From positions 1,302,001-1,366,000 of the forward strand of contig OY829383.1 of the NCBI GenBank assembly GCA_963691835.1: a stretch of 64,000 bases of DNA, in the 5' to 3' direction. Numbering within the stretch: the stretch's first letter is position 1; each line of letters begins with the position of its first letter. A program made the position numbers and the translations under genes. The notes under the pieces were generated by a model. It saw nothing but the letters and a program-made list of their open reading frames with translations, had not been told where the DNA came from and did no database searches. The stretch is from G963691835 sp963691835 (lineage in GTDB: Bacteria > Pseudomonadota > Alphaproteobacteria > Thalassobaculales > Thalassobaculaceae). Of this stretch, positions 25,841 through 33,374 are shown piece after piece.

Positions 25841-25927
25841 TTAATGGGCAAGGCCGAGGATCGCCACGTAGAGCGCGAGGCACCACGCGGCGACCGTAGC
25901 CGTGCCAATCAGAATAAGGGTAGGCAC
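25841..25927 (-). CDS. Very small membrane peptide (28 aa)
   Basis: A GTG at 25927 overlaps the TAG of the upstream gene (TAGTG) and opens 28 codons ending at TAA 25841. The peptide, VPTLILIGTATVAAWCLALY..., is one hydrophobic segment able to span a membrane. It fills the gap between two genes of the same direction and fits the coupled pattern. The role is unknown. Confidence 0.45.
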   Translation of the reverse strand: MPTLILIGTATVAAWCLALYVAILGLAH

Positions 25928-26187
25928 TAGAGTCCCGCGTTGCGGCGGTACTGTTTGATGAGGGGTTCCGCCTCTGGATGGCCGCTCCAGTTAAGGACCA
26001 TCTCGTTCAAAGCGACGTCGCATTCCTTGCACAACGGCATCCAGCGATTGCCGGTAGCGCAGCATTGCCACTGATAGGCCGCGCGGCGGCTGCACCCGGC
26101 GACAGAGCAAGTTTGCCGCTGGATCTCCAGCACCGTATAGGGGCGCGCGGAGCCGACCGGCTGAATCACCCTCTTCGGCCTATGCAT
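25927..26187 (-). CDS. Small zinc-finger-like protein
   Basis: An 86-residue protein from ATG 26187 (MHRPKRVIQPVGSARPY...). Cys pairs CSVAGC, CC and CKEC with nearby His suggest a zinc ribbon in a phage accessory protein. The ATG overlaps the TAG of the upstream gene (ATGCATAG region), arguing for coupling. No known family. Confidence 0.6.
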   Translation of the reverse strand: MHRPKRVIQPVGSARPYTVLEIQRQTCSVAGCSRRAAYQWQCCATGNRWMPLCKECDVALNEMVLNWSGHPEAEPLIKQYRRNAGL

Positions 26188-26365
26188 CACTGACGTCACC
26201 CTTGATCCACGGCCCCGGTCCGTCGCCTTGCACGTGGTGGGCCTGCCGCATCACGAACTGATAGGCTCGGAAGACCGGACAGAACTCGTCTTTGGTGACG
26301 ACGTCGCTCACACGCCAGATCGCATCACCGATCCAGTAGAGCGACCAGGACACCGCCCATCTCAC
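26180..26365 (-). CDS. Small hypothetical protein
   Basis: A 61-residue protein from GTG 26365, which overlaps the upstream TGA (GTGA). It begins VRWAVSWSLYWIGDAIWRV, an amphipathic aromatic segment that may associate with membranes, followed by DEFCPVFRAYQFVMRQAHHV. A longer frame to 26464 would overlap the upstream gene by 100 nt and is not preferred. Confidence 0.5.
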   Translation of the reverse strand: MRWAVSWSLYWIGDAIWRVSDVVTKDEFCPVFRAYQFVMRQAHHVQGDGPGPWIKGDVSDA

Positions 26366-26691
26366 AGCGCTTCCCCCTCCGAGTCCGCTGGTTGGGCAAA
26401 GAAATGCTCCCCGGAGTTCATTACACAGGTCGGCCCACCGGGCATTGTTACTGTCAGCGTCCATGAACCCGTCTCATGATTGCTGAACATCTCCAGCAAG
26501 TTCCCCTGCGCGTCGAGCATGAGGCTCGATCGGTGTTCTCCGAACTTCGCCTTCAGGTGAGCAACAACGTCGTCTCGCTCTGCGCATGCAGGACGCACCG
26601 TTTGGCCGCTCGACTCTTTGGTCACAACGAGGATGCTTGCGCAGATCAGAAATAGGAACCAAAGCCACTTGAGTACGCCGTCGATCTCCAT
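26362..26691 (-). CDS. Membrane-anchored or secreted small protein
   Basis: A 109-residue protein from ATG 26691 (MEIDGVLKWLWFLFLICASI...), with GGAGG 5 nt upstream; an ATG 12 nt earlier lacks a site. The N-terminal hydrophobic stretch acts as a signal anchor. The rest has CAERDDVVAHLKAKFGEHRS and ends EHFFAQPADSEGEAL. This resembles small phage exported proteins of unknown function. It is the first gene of a short coupled series (26691 to 25841). Confidence 0.6.
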   Translation of the reverse strand: MEIDGVLKWLWFLFLICASILVVTKESSGQTVRPACAERDDVVAHLKAKFGEHRSSLMLDAQGNLLEMFSNHETGSWTLTVTMPGGPTCVMNSGEHFFAQPADSEGEAL

Positions 26692-26751
26692 CGCAACCTC
26701 CATCTGGAGGCGCGGCGGAGTCGCCGCTCAGCCGCGCTCCTGGGGAAAGCG

Positions 26752-26802
26752 GCCCCGCCCGGCGTCGTGTTGGGGGGTGAACCGAAACGACGCGGGCGGG
26801 GC
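26752..26802 (-). terminator. Long GC hairpin in the 319-nt noncoding gap 26704-27022
   Basis: Arms 26752-26768 and 26787-26802 (GCCCCGCCCGGCGTCGT against its complement, one bulge) form a ~16-bp stem. The gap also has a GCGGCG-GAGT-CGCCGC hairpin at 26713-26728 and smaller hairpins near 26840-26900. There is no clear T run. It lies between the end of the long operon (27023) and the next gene (26691), so a Rho-type or stalled terminator, or a structured RNA, is possible. I see no gene in 26704-27022. Confidence 0.4.
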
Positions 26803-26981
26803 GTTGTCGAGTGTAGCACCACTCAACGACTAGAACCTGTACCCACCCGGCGCCGGGGGTTTAGGGCGGAACGACACGGCGCTGGCCGGGAGCCGGTTAG
26901 GTGTGGCATCACCCAATACGGCAGTTCGGTCTTTTTGGTACGGAAACTGTCTGACGGTGTCAATGTGAAAAAACCACGTTC

Positions 26982-26999
26982 TATTGTTTTTTAACAATA
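26982..26999. repeat. AT-rich inverted repeat, possible operator or terminator stem
   Basis: TATTGTT-TTTT-AACAATA is a perfect 7-bp inverted repeat immediately after the MT-A70 gene. It shares TATTGT half-sites with the other AT-rich palindromes of this prophage. On the minus strand a T6 run follows after eight bases, so it may instead be a weak terminator. A TTGACA hexamer lies just beyond it on the minus strand. Confidence 0.4.
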
Positions 27000-27022
27000 C
27001 CGCCGGATCGTCAACCAGCCGC

Positions 27023-27586
27023 TTAAGCGGCCACAAGGGCCGGGAACTTGCCGGTCTCGTTGCCCCAGCAGTCCCAGCCGGGGCGCTTCTGGCGGGCGAA
27101 AAACTCGCACCTGGGGCCGTCCCCTATGGCCTCCGCCTGTTCGATCATCCGCTCGGGCTTGCGGGAGTGCTCGCGTACAGGTGAGACGATCAGGTTCCGC
27201 TCACTACGGGACAGTGTGGCGGGTTTGCCGAGGGTGGCCACGATGTATGGCTCCATGGCGCTGCGGAGTCTGTAGCCGTTTCCGAACGCCCATTTCCGAC
27301 CCGTTGACGACTGTTTGGCCCACGCGCCCATCGTGCAGTATTCGAACCCCCATGCCTCCACCACCTCCAGAGCTTGGGGCACCATGGGTGCCGTGGCCCA
27401 CATGATAAGCAGGGCGCCGTCCGGGTGGGCAAGGTGGGAAACCGGCAGGCGCTTGATCTCGTCGAGCGTCATGGTCTCGTAGTGGGCCTCAGCCGATTTT
27501 TCCCGCCCTTCTTCGCTGTAAGCTTTGAACTTCCAAGGCGGGTCCGCAACGATTGTGCGATATTTGAAGGGTATAAGGGTGATCAT
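27023..27586 (-). CDS. MT-A70 family DNA N6-adenine methyltransferase, copy 1
   Basis: A 187-residue protein (MITLIPFKYRTIVADPPWKF...). The DPPW catalytic motif lies at residues 15-18; GALLIMWATAPMVPQALEVV and GRKWAFGNGYRLRSAMEPY match the phage MT-A70 family, as does the C-terminal REHSRKPERM motif. It is very similar to the gene at 35892-36443, with about eleven substitutions in the first ~142 residues and a divergent C-terminus. It directly follows its small partner gene (TGA then ATG). It probably methylates adenine in phage DNA. Confidence 0.88.
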   Translation of the reverse strand: MITLIPFKYRTIVADPPWKFKAYSEEGREKSAEAHYETMTLDEIKRLPVSHLAHPDGALLIMWATAPMVPQALEVVEAWGFEYCTMGAWAKQSSTGRKWAFGNGYRLRSAMEPYIVATLGKPATLSRSERNLIVSPVREHSRKPERMIEQAEAIGDGPRCEFFARQKRPGWDCWGNETGKFPALVAA

Positions 27587-27811
27587 TCATCGCTCCTCAA
27601 CAAGCCAGCGAAACCGGAAACCGCGCCGGACAAGAGCCTCCTTGTCCTCCCGGTTTAGAACGACCTTGGAACCATCCTCGAACACCACCTTAAACAGCTT
27701 CCACGTTATGGGCGGCCCCAGAGCATTCCGACCATCCCCGGTAAGCCACTCGGCCTCCACAACCCGAGACTTTGCGTTCAAGGCCACGGCCTTATCTGCG
27801 CGCGGAGTCAT
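27587..27811 (-). CDS. Small partner protein of the MT-A70 gene, copy 1
   Basis: A 74-residue protein (MTPRADKAVALNAKSRVVEA...) with EWLTGDGRNALGPPITWKLFK and FEDGSKVVLNREDKEAL. A paralogue lies at 36440-36667, in the same position upstream of the second MT-A70 gene. The constant pairing suggests function with the methyltransferase, but no family is recognised. It overlaps the upstream gene by ATGA. Confidence 0.68.
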   Translation of the reverse strand: MTPRADKAVALNAKSRVVEAEWLTGDGRNALGPPITWKLFKVVFEDGSKVVLNREDKEALVRRGFRFRWLVEER

Positions 27812-28185
27812 TGTGGTTCCTCGCTGTTCGCGTCCAGGAAGGACTCCTCGCTCTCAAAGTGCGGAGCCGTCCAATCGATCCGGTTGGCCCACTCCTCCAC
27901 CAAATCGTCGTTGTTCATCACCCCCGGCCAGCAATCGTGGCCATCCTCCATAAACATCATTGCCGCACCGACGCAGTGCTGGGTCTCCGCGCCAAAAACA
28001 TACCCACCGTCCATGTAGTCCGTGGGTTCGAGCCGTTCGGCAGACAGGTGGCAGGGAAAGCCTCTGCGATAAGCGCTTTCCGAGATCTCCTCCGCTCGCT
28101 CGCGACGCCGGAACCGGATGCGGTTCTCGGTGTTACCGAACGGGCAGTTTTTACAGGGCTTCTTGAGGTCGTAGCCGGTGCTCAT
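27808..28185 (-). CDS. DUF6283-like Cys-rich protein
   Basis: A 125-residue protein (MSTGYDLKKPCKNCPFGNTE...). The opening CKNCPF followed by FPCHLSAE and a late HCVGAAM is the layout of DUF6283 proteins ('pCk.CPFR ... f.CH'), probably metal-binding. It starts at 28185 in an ATGA overlap. A longer frame to 28479 is a shadow of the upstream gene. Confidence 0.68.
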   Translation of the reverse strand: MSTGYDLKKPCKNCPFGNTENRIRFRRRERAEEISESAYRRGFPCHLSAERLEPTDYMDGGYVFGAETQHCVGAAMMFMEDGHDCWPGVMNNDDLVEEWANRIDWTAPHFESEESFLDANSEEPQ

Positions 28186-28670
28186 TCGCCTTCTTCCATC
28201 TGGCTCTCGATCTCGTCCCAGTCCGCGATCGAGATCACGGTGTTCATGGCCCGCCAGAGGTCGTCGTAGCTCTCGGTCTTCATCAGGTCGTCCAGGACGG
28301 CGGGCACGTCCTCTTGGGGGAGCAGCGAGCACAGACGGTCCATTACCTTGATGCCGTTCGCGCCGTAGAGGTGGGCCATTTCGGCCTGAATGTGCGGGTA
28401 GCGGAGGTAGGTCTTTACACTCCCTGCCCCAGGCATCGGAGGGAGCGGCATCCAGTGGGTGGGGATGCAGGTGTCGCACTGCTGCCAGCCATCATCATCC
28501 CCCGGAAAGCGCCAAACGCCCGCCCCGTAGACCACCCAGTCCCGTCGATCCGGGAGTTTGATCGCGCATACAATTCGCCTTCTGTCGTGCTGCTCCCAGC
28601 CCTCGCGGGTCGCGACCGTTAAGACGGGCGTGTTCTCCGGGGCGGTTTTGATTGGTTGCCAGTCCATCAT
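28182..28670 (-). CDS. DUF551-like domain protein
   Basis: A 162-residue protein from ATG 28670 (MMDWQPIKTAPENTPVLTVA...). The opening 'W.Pi.tAP....pVl' and the later CDTCIPTHWMPLPPMP match the short DUF551-type phage domain. The second half (residues ~85-160; MDRLCSLLPQEDVPAVLDDL) is helical and acidic. It is coupled to a 34-codon gene upstream (ATGA at 28667-28670). Confidence 0.68.
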   Translation of the reverse strand: MMDWQPIKTAPENTPVLTVATREGWEQHDRRRIVCAIKLPDRRDWVVYGAGVWRFPGDDDGWQQCDTCIPTHWMPLPPMPGAGSVKTYLRYPHIQAEMAHLYGANGIKVMDRLCSLLPQEDVPAVLDDLMKTESYDDLWRAMNTVISIADWDEIESQMEEGE

Positions 28671-28771
28671 GCCGCACTTCCTTTCCTTGAGATCGCAACC
28701 TTGAAGGTCGGCCAGATCTTCTCCCAAAACCTACATCGGATCGTCTGATCACCCATTGTGATACTGGACAT
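28667..28771 (-). CDS. Small protein (34 aa) between dcm and DUF551 genes
   Basis: ATG 28771 opens MSSITMGDQTIRCRFWEKIW... and runs 34 codons to a TGA that overlaps the next ATG (ATGA). Its ribosome site (GGAG) and start lie in a 33-bp sequence repeated exactly at 34502-34534, where it also supplies the start region of a gene. Basic, with Trp/Phe; no family. Confidence 0.5.
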   Translation of the reverse strand: MSSITMGDQTIRCRFWEKIWPTFKVAISRKGSAA

Positions 28772-28799
28772 TCTTCATCTCCGTTGTGGCCCGGCTTTG
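28767..28799. repeat. 33-bp direct repeat, copy 1 (3' end of dcm and next start)
   Basis: The sequence from GACATTCTTCATCTCCGTTG to ...CCGGCTTTG is identical at 28767-28799 and 34502-34534. At this copy it encodes the last residues of the cytosine methylase (KAGPQRR stop), the ribosome site and the next start (ATGTC). Confidence 0.85.
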
Positions 28800-29824
28800 A
28801 ACTCTATGATCCGCTTGCCGATCCACTGCACGACCGGCACGGCCATAGAGTTGCCGAGCGCTTTGTACCGAGGGCTGTCGGCCGCCGGTTTGTCTCGGTA
28901 CCCAATCGCGGTGTAATCGTCGGGGAAGCCTTGAAGCCGCTCGCACTCGCGCGGGGTTAAGCGGCGGACGCCGAAGTGGTGCGCGACGGCCTGTGTCCTT
29001 GAATGCGTTTTCAGCGTGTAGGCGGCGTCATCAACACGCCAGAAATTACCGCTTGGACCAACATTCGGGTCAAACTGTGCATTGTCATGGATGGCGATTG
29101 CGTGCCCGGTGTCCTTCGCGCCTAGCGGCAACGATTGATCAGTAGCGGCGACAGGGTCTTGCCTGGCGTCAAACGCAATCGCGCCGCCGTCTAGGTCGAA
29201 ATCGGTTCCGAGGCCACCGCCAACAGTGCGGCGGCTAGGGATGGTGGGAGCGACTTGCCCCGCTTCTCGGCGCGGCGGAGGATGCCCTTGCAGGCTTTCG
29301 CGCTCAAATAATACCGCTGCGGCACGTCGCCAGTCTCCAAGGTGTCCGACAACGAACACACGGCGGCGTCGCTGTGCCACTCCGAAGTATTGAGCGTCAA
29401 GCACTCGGTAGGCGAACCCATACCCGAGTTCAACCAGCGCCCCGAGGAAGGAACCAAAGTCCCGTCCTCGTCCGCTAGACAAGATGCCGGCGACGTTTTC
29501 CCAAACCACCCACTGGGGGCGATAGCGTGCAGCGATTTCAACAAAGGTGCGTGTAAGCCCGCCGCGAGGGTCAGCAAGTCCCTGCCGAAGTCCTGCGACG
29601 CTGAACGACTGGCAGGGGGTTCCTCCGACGAGAACATCGATATTTGCATCGGGCCAATCCTTCCATTGGGTCATATCGCCGAGGTTTGGGATGTGCGGGT
29701 AATGGTGCGCGAGTACCGCCGATGGGAATGCATCGATCTCGGAAGTGCCGACAAACTCAAAGCCGGTGGGCGACCACGCACATTCCGGCGCACCGATGCC
29801 GGAACAGACGGACAGGACGTTCAT
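28775..29824 (-). CDS. DNA (cytosine-5) methyltransferase
   Basis: A 349-residue C5 methylase with its motifs in order: SAM motif [10 protein letters not shown] (residues 8-16), catalytic motif [11 protein letters not shown] with Cys71, motif [11 protein letters not shown], motif VIII QRRRRVF, a variable target-recognition region ~190-295, motif [17 protein letters not shown] and motif [11 protein letters not shown]. It is ATGA-coupled to the last pentapeptide-repeat gene. Probable role: protecting phage DNA from a host restriction system. No partner endonuclease gene is visible, so it is an orphan methylase. Confidence 0.92.
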   Translation of the reverse strand: MNVLSVCSGIGAPECAWSPTGFEFVGTSEIDAFPSAVLAHHYPHIPNLGDMTQWKDWPDANIDVLVGGTPCQSFSVAGLRQGLADPRGGLTRTFVEIAARYRPQWVVWENVAGILSSGRGRDFGSFLGALVELGYGFAYRVLDAQYFGVAQRRRRVFVVGHLGDWRRAAAVLFERESLQGHPPPRREAGQVAPTIPSRRTVGGGLGTDFDLDGGAIAFDARQDPVAATDQSLPLGAKDTGHAIAIHDNAQFDPNVGPSGNFWRVDDAAYTLKTHSRTQAVAHHFGVRRLTPRECERLQGFPDDYTAIGYRDKPAADSPRYKALGNSMAVPVVQWIGKRIIEFKAGPQRR

Positions 29825-30063
29825 CCGACTGGCTCCGTCTCGGGGGTTTCCGGCGGCGTGAAGCCTTTGGGGCGAATGGCGCCGGTCAGGTTGGCGCGGG
29901 ACAGGTCGGCGCCGGTCAGGTTAACGCCGCTCAGGTTGGCGCCGGACAGGTTGGCGTCGGACAGGTTGGTGCCGGACAGGTCGGCGCGCTCGCCGCCCTC
30001 ACCCTTCACCCACGCGGCGTGCCTGGAGAGAATCTCCGACAATTCGTCTTCTGTGAACTGCAT
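29821..30063 (-). CDS. Pentapeptide-repeat protein 7 of the array (short type)
   Basis: An 80-residue protein from ATG 30063 ([20 protein letters not shown]). N-terminal helix, then about nine pentapeptides of type A(D/N)LSG ([20 protein letters not shown]...), ending with the short tail [17 protein letters not shown]. Family knowledge: pentapeptide repeats form a right-handed quadrilateral beta-helix; MfpA and Qnr mimic B-DNA and bind gyrase. It overlaps the methylase by ATGA, the last of the seven array genes before it. Confidence 0.8.
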   Translation of the reverse strand: MQFTEDELSEILSRHAAWVKGEGGERADLSGTNLSDANLSGANLSGVNLTGADLSRANLTGAIRPKGFTPPETPETEPVG

Positions 30064-30665
30064 CACGCCGCCTCCGTCTTGGGGTTTTCCGCGCGAACGG
30101 CTGCGACTGCCTCGAAATAATCGAGCGCGGCCATCACCTCGCGGCGATTGTCCTTTTCGGCCCAATAGTCGCGAGCATCGGCGAGGCTCATTGTCCGGCA
30201 CCCCACGCGTACCCACGGCTCGCCATCTTTCCACCAGCCGACTGCACGCCAGCCATCCGGGCAGCCGAGATCGACAACGCCGGTGGCGCGGGTCAGGTCG
30301 GCACCAGTCAGGTCGGCGCCAGTCAGGTCGGCGCCATGCAGGATGGCGCGGGTCAGGTTGGCGCCGCGTAGTTTGGTGAGGGACAGGTCGGCGTCGGACA
30401 GGTCGGCGTCGGATAGATTGGCGCCGGTTAGGTTGGCGTCGGTCAGGAGGGCGTAGTGCAGGTTGGCGTCGCGCAGGTTGGCGAGGACCAGGTCGGCGTC
30501 AATCAGGATGGCGCGGCGCAGGTTGGCGAGGCGCAGGTAGGCACCATGCAGGTTGGCGCGGGACAGGTCGGCAACGACCAGGTTGGCGCGCTTGCCGCCT
30601 TCACCCTTCAGCCACGCGGCGTGGTTTGACAGGATTTCTACGAGGGCTTCTGTTGTGTATTGCAT
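30063..30665 (-). CDS. Pentapeptide-repeat protein 6 of the array (long type with GW domain)
   Basis: A 200-residue protein ([20 protein letters not shown]...). About 22 pentapeptides cover residues ~27-130, followed by a C-terminal domain starting [17 protein letters not shown] and containing [20 protein letters not shown] and [16 protein letters not shown]. The N-terminal helix, starting LVEILSNHA, is shared by the array members. ATGA overlaps at both ends. The C-terminal domain is the same as in members 3 and 1. Confidence 0.85.
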   Translation of the reverse strand: MQYTTEALVEILSNHAAWLKGEGGKRANLVVADLSRANLHGAYLRLANLRRAILIDADLVLANLRDANLHYALLTDANLTGANLSDADLSDADLSLTKLRGANLTRAILHGADLTGADLTGADLTRATGVVDLGCPDGWRAVGWWKDGEPWVRVGCRTMSLADARDYWAEKDNRREVMAALDYFEAVAAVRAENPKTEAA

Positions 30666-31354
30666 CAGACCGCCTCCGTCTCGGGGGATTTAGGTAAAGT
30701 GAAGCCTTTGGGGAGAAGGGCGTCGGTCAGATCGGCGTCGGTCAGGTCGGCGTCGGACAGATTGGCGCCGGTCAGGTTGGCGTCGGTCAGGTTGGCGTAG
30801 GTCAGGTCGGCGCGGCGTAGGATGGCGCCGGTCAGGTCGGCGTGGGACAGTTCGGCGCCGGTCAGGTTGGCGCGGGTCAGGCCAGCGCAGGACAGGTCAG
30901 CGCTGGTCAGGTTGGCGTCGGTCAGGTCGGCGTCGGTCAGGTAGGCGCGGCGTAGGATGGCGCCGGTCAGGTCGGCGTGGGACAGTTCGGCGCCGGTCAG
31001 GTTGGCGCGGGTCAGGCCAGCGCAGGACAGGTCAGCGCTGGTCAGGTTGGCGTCGGTCAGGTTGGCGTAGGTCAGGTCGGCGCGGCGTAGGATGGCGCCG
31101 GTCAGGTTGGCGCCGGACAGGTCGGCGCCGGACAGGTCAGCGCCGATCAGGTTGGCGTCGATCAGGTTGGCGCGGGACAGGAAGGCACCGCGCAGGTCAG
31201 CGCCGGTCAGGTTGGCGCGGGCCAGGTTGGCGTCGGTCAAGTCAGCGCCGCGCAGGTCGGCGTCGTACAGGATGGCGCGCTCGCCGCCTTCACCCTTCAG
31301 CCACAATGCGTGGTTTGACAGGATTTCTACGAGGGCTTCTGTTGTGTATTGCAT
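30665..31354 (-). CDS. Pentapeptide-repeat protein 5 of the array (short type)
   Basis: A 229-residue protein from ATG 31354 ([20 protein letters not shown]...). Roughly 38 consecutive pentapeptides (residues ~27-215), the longest solenoid of the array, end in [15 protein letters not shown]. Within it a ~28-residue block ([20 protein letters not shown] region) occurs twice, showing internal duplication. A GTG directly in front of the ATG is not used. ATGA overlaps at both ends. Confidence 0.85.
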   Translation of the reverse strand: MQYTTEALVEILSNHALWLKGEGGERAILYDADLRGADLTDANLARANLTGADLRGAFLSRANLIDANLIGADLSGADLSGANLTGAILRRADLTYANLTDANLTSADLSCAGLTRANLTGAELSHADLTGAILRRAYLTDADLTDANLTSADLSCAGLTRANLTGAELSHADLTGAILRRADLTYANLTDANLTGANLSDADLTDADLTDALLPKGFTLPKSPETEAV

Positions 31355-31833
31355 CACGCCGCCTCCGTCTTGGGGGATTTAGGTAAAGTGAAGCCTTTGG
31401 GGAGAAGGGCGGCGCGCAAGTCGGCACGGGTCATGTCGGTGTCGGTCAGGATAGCGCCAGGCATGTAGGCGCCAGGCAGGTAGGCGTCAGTCAGGTCGGC
31501 GTCGGTCAGGTTGGCGCGGCGCAGGTTGGTACCCGACAGGTCGGCGCAGATCAGATGAGCGCCGGACAGGTTGGCGAGGACCAGGTCGGCGCCGGACAGG
31601 TTGGCGAGGACCAGGTTGGCGTCGGCCAAGTCGGCGCCGGTCAGGTTGGTGCCGCGCAGGCAGGCGTTGGACAGGTTGGCGTCGGCCAAGTCGGCGTAGG
31701 CCAAGTCGGAGTCGGACAGGTCGGCACCGCGCAGGTCGGCACCGCGCAGGTGGGCGCGTTTGCCGCCCTCGCGATTCAACCACGCGGCGTGGTCGTAGAG
31801 AATTTTCCTTAGTTTTGACTCTTTAAATTCCAT
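31354..31833 (-). CDS. Pentapeptide-repeat protein 4 of the array (short type)
   Basis: A 159-residue protein ([20 protein letters not shown]...). The N-terminal helix differs from the MQYTTEAL type but keeps the HAAW core. About 22 pentapeptides, including [20 protein letters not shown], end in [15 protein letters not shown]. Its 5' 178 nt are nearly identical (one mismatch seen) to those of member 2 at 32528-32977. ATGA overlaps at both ends. Confidence 0.85.
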   Translation of the reverse strand: MEFKESKLRKILYDHAAWLNREGGKRAHLRGADLRGADLSDSDLAYADLADANLSNACLRGTNLTGADLADANLVLANLSGADLVLANLSGAHLICADLSGTNLRRANLTDADLTDAYLPGAYMPGAILTDTDMTRADLRAALLPKGFTLPKSPKTEAA

Positions 31834-31849
31834 CACGCCGCCTCCGTCT
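31672..31849. repeat. 178-bp near-identical repeat within the pentapeptide array, copy A
   Basis: The same sequence lies at 32816-32993 with one mismatch seen. It covers the 5' end of one short-type gene and the 3' end of the gene upstream. Three further exact copies of a 47-bp sequence, from GTGGTTTGACAGG to TGCATCA, lie at 30621, 31310 and 32484. These mark recent duplication within the array. Confidence 0.85.
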
Positions 31850-32528
31850 CAGGGGTTTCCGCGCGAATGGCTGCGACTGCCTCGAAATAATCGAGCGCGA
31901 CCATGACCTCGCGACGGTCGTCTTTGTTGGCCCAGTAGGCATAGGCTTCGGTGAGGCTCATTGTCCGGCACCCCACGCGTACCCACGGCTCGCCTTTGTG
32001 CCACCAGCCAACTGCGCGCCAGCCGTCCGGGTAGCCGAGATCTACGGCGCCGTTTGCGCCGCTTAGGTTGGCGCCGGTCAGGTCGGCGTCGGTCAGGTAG
32101 GCGCCGCGCAGGTTGGCGCCGGTCAGGTTGGCGCCGGTCAGGTTGGCGCCGGTCAGGTTGGCGTTAATAAGGTCGGCGTTAATCAGCTTGGCGCCGGACA
32201 GGTCGGCGCCGGTCAGGTTGGTGCCGCGCAGGCAGGCGTTGGACAGGTTGGCGCGGGTCAGGTTGGCGTCGATCAGGTTGGCGCCGGTCAAGTGGGCGTC
32301 GGTCAAGTGGGCGTCGGTCAGGTTGGCGCGGCGCAGGTTGGCGCGGCGCAGGTTGGCGCCGTACAGGTTGGCGCTGGTCAGGTCGGCGTCGATCAGGTTG
32401 GCGCGGGACAGGAAGGCACCGCGCAGGTCGGCGCCGCTCAGGTCGGCGCGCTCGCCTTGATTGCTGTCCGTAAGCCACAAGGCGTGGTTTGACAGGATTT
32501 CTACGAGGGCTTCTGTTGTGTATTGCAT
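31833..32528 (-). CDS. Pentapeptide-repeat protein 3 of the array (long type with GW domain)
   Basis: A 231-residue protein ([20 protein letters not shown]...). About 28 pentapeptides (residues ~28-165) are followed by the GW domain, [20 protein letters not shown]...[17 protein letters not shown] and [16 protein letters not shown]. The long-type C-terminal domain is present in members 6 and 3 and, frameshifted, in member 1. Overlaps by ATGA. Confidence 0.85.
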   Translation of the reverse strand: MQYTTEALVEILSNHALWLTDSNQGERADLSGADLRGAFLSRANLIDADLTSANLYGANLRRANLRRANLTDAHLTDAHLTGANLIDANLTRANLSNACLRGTNLTGADLSGAKLINADLINANLTGANLTGANLTGANLRGAYLTDADLTGANLSGANGAVDLGYPDGWRAVGWWHKGEPWVRVGCRTMSLTEAYAYWANKDDRREVMVALDYFEAVAAIRAETPETEAA

Positions 32529-32977
32529 CAGACCGCCTCCGTCTCGGGGGTTTCAGGCGGCGTGAAGCCTTCGGGGAGAATGGCGCCGGTCAGGTAGGCG
32601 TGGGACAGTTCGGCGCCGGTCAGGTTGGCGTCGGTCAGGTCGGCAACGACCAGGTTGGCGCGGCGCAGGTCGGCGCCGGTCAGGTTGGCGTCGGTCAGGT
32701 CGGCAACGACAAGTTTGGCGCGGCGCAGGTCGGCGCCGATCAGGTTGGCGCAGCGCAGGTCGGCGCCATGCAGGTCGGCGCCGGACAGGTCGGCGCCGGA
32801 CAGGTTGGCGAGGACCAGGTTGGCGTCGGCCAAGTCGGCGTAGGCCAAGTCGGAGTCGGACAGATCGGCACCGCGCAGGTCGGCACCGCGCAGGTGGGCG
32901 CGTTTGCCGCCCTCGCGATTCAACCACGCGGCGTGGTCGTAGAGAATTTTCCTTAGTTTTGACTCTTTAAATTCCAT
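32528..32977 (-). CDS. Pentapeptide-repeat protein 2 of the array (short type)
   Basis: A 149-residue protein from ATG 32977 ([20 protein letters not shown]...), closely matching member 4 over its first ~60 residues. About 20 pentapeptides, including [20 protein letters not shown], end in [16 protein letters not shown] longer frame upstream is the out-of-frame end of member 1, not part of this gene. Overlaps by ATGA. Confidence 0.84.
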   Translation of the reverse strand: MEFKESKLRKILYDHAAWLNREGGKRAHLRGADLRGADLSDSDLAYADLADANLVLANLSGADLSGADLHGADLRCANLIGADLRRAKLVVADLTDANLTGADLRRANLVVADLTDANLTGAELSHAYLTGAILPEGFTPPETPETEAV

Positions 32978-32993
32978 CACGCCGCCTCCGTCT
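32816..32993. repeat. 178-bp near-identical repeat within the pentapeptide array, copy B
   Basis: The partner of 31672-31849. It contains the start of member 2 (ATG 32977) and the end of member 1, so the duplicated unit spans a gene junction including its ATGA overlap. Confidence 0.85.
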
Positions 32994-33374
32994 TGGGGGT
33001 TTCCGCGCGAACGGCTACGACTGCCTCGAAATAATCGAGCGCGACCATGACCTCGCGACGGTCGGGCTTGCCGGACCAGTACGCACGACCTTCGTCCAGG
33101 CTCATTGTCCGGAACCCAAGCGTACCCACGGCTCGCCTTTGTGCCACCAGCCAACTGCGTGCCAGCCGTCTGGATAGCCAAGATCGACAACGCCGGTGGC
33201 GCGGGTCAGGTCGGCACCAGTCAGGTAGGCGCCAGTCAGGTCGGCACCGCGCAGGTCGGCGCCGGACAGGTTGGCGTCGGACAGATCGGCGCGCTTGCCT
33301 CCAATGTCACCATTCGCCCAAGCAGCGTGCGCGGTCAGGATCTTGGAGAGGTCATCGTCGGTGATTGTATCCAT
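32977..33374 (-). pseudogene. Pentapeptide-repeat protein 1 of the array, frameshifted in the GW domain
   Basis: The gene starts at ATG 33374 (MDTITDDDLSKILTAHAAWA) with nine or so pentapeptides and then the GW domain, [21 protein letters not shown]. After EPWVRLG it stops early at 33102. The paralogues at 30180 and 31970 have one more base here (GTCCGGCACCCCACGCGTACC against GTCCGGAACCCAAGCGTACC). Restoring one base joins it to the in-frame TMSLDEGRAYWSGKPDRREV... ending at 32977, which overlaps the next ATG. So this is a one-base deletion, or less likely a programmed shift. Confidence 0.75.

Noticed and set aside
29342..32956. Plus-strand frames with VGAGQVG-type repeats
   Set aside because: They are the antisense reading of the 15-nt-periodic pentapeptide repeats. 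The minus-strand frames have shared starts, ATGA junctions and a known repeat family.
29870..33300. CRISPR-like direct repeats
   Set aside because: The ~15-nt periodicity is continuous and without unique spacers; it encodes the pentapeptide solenoid.
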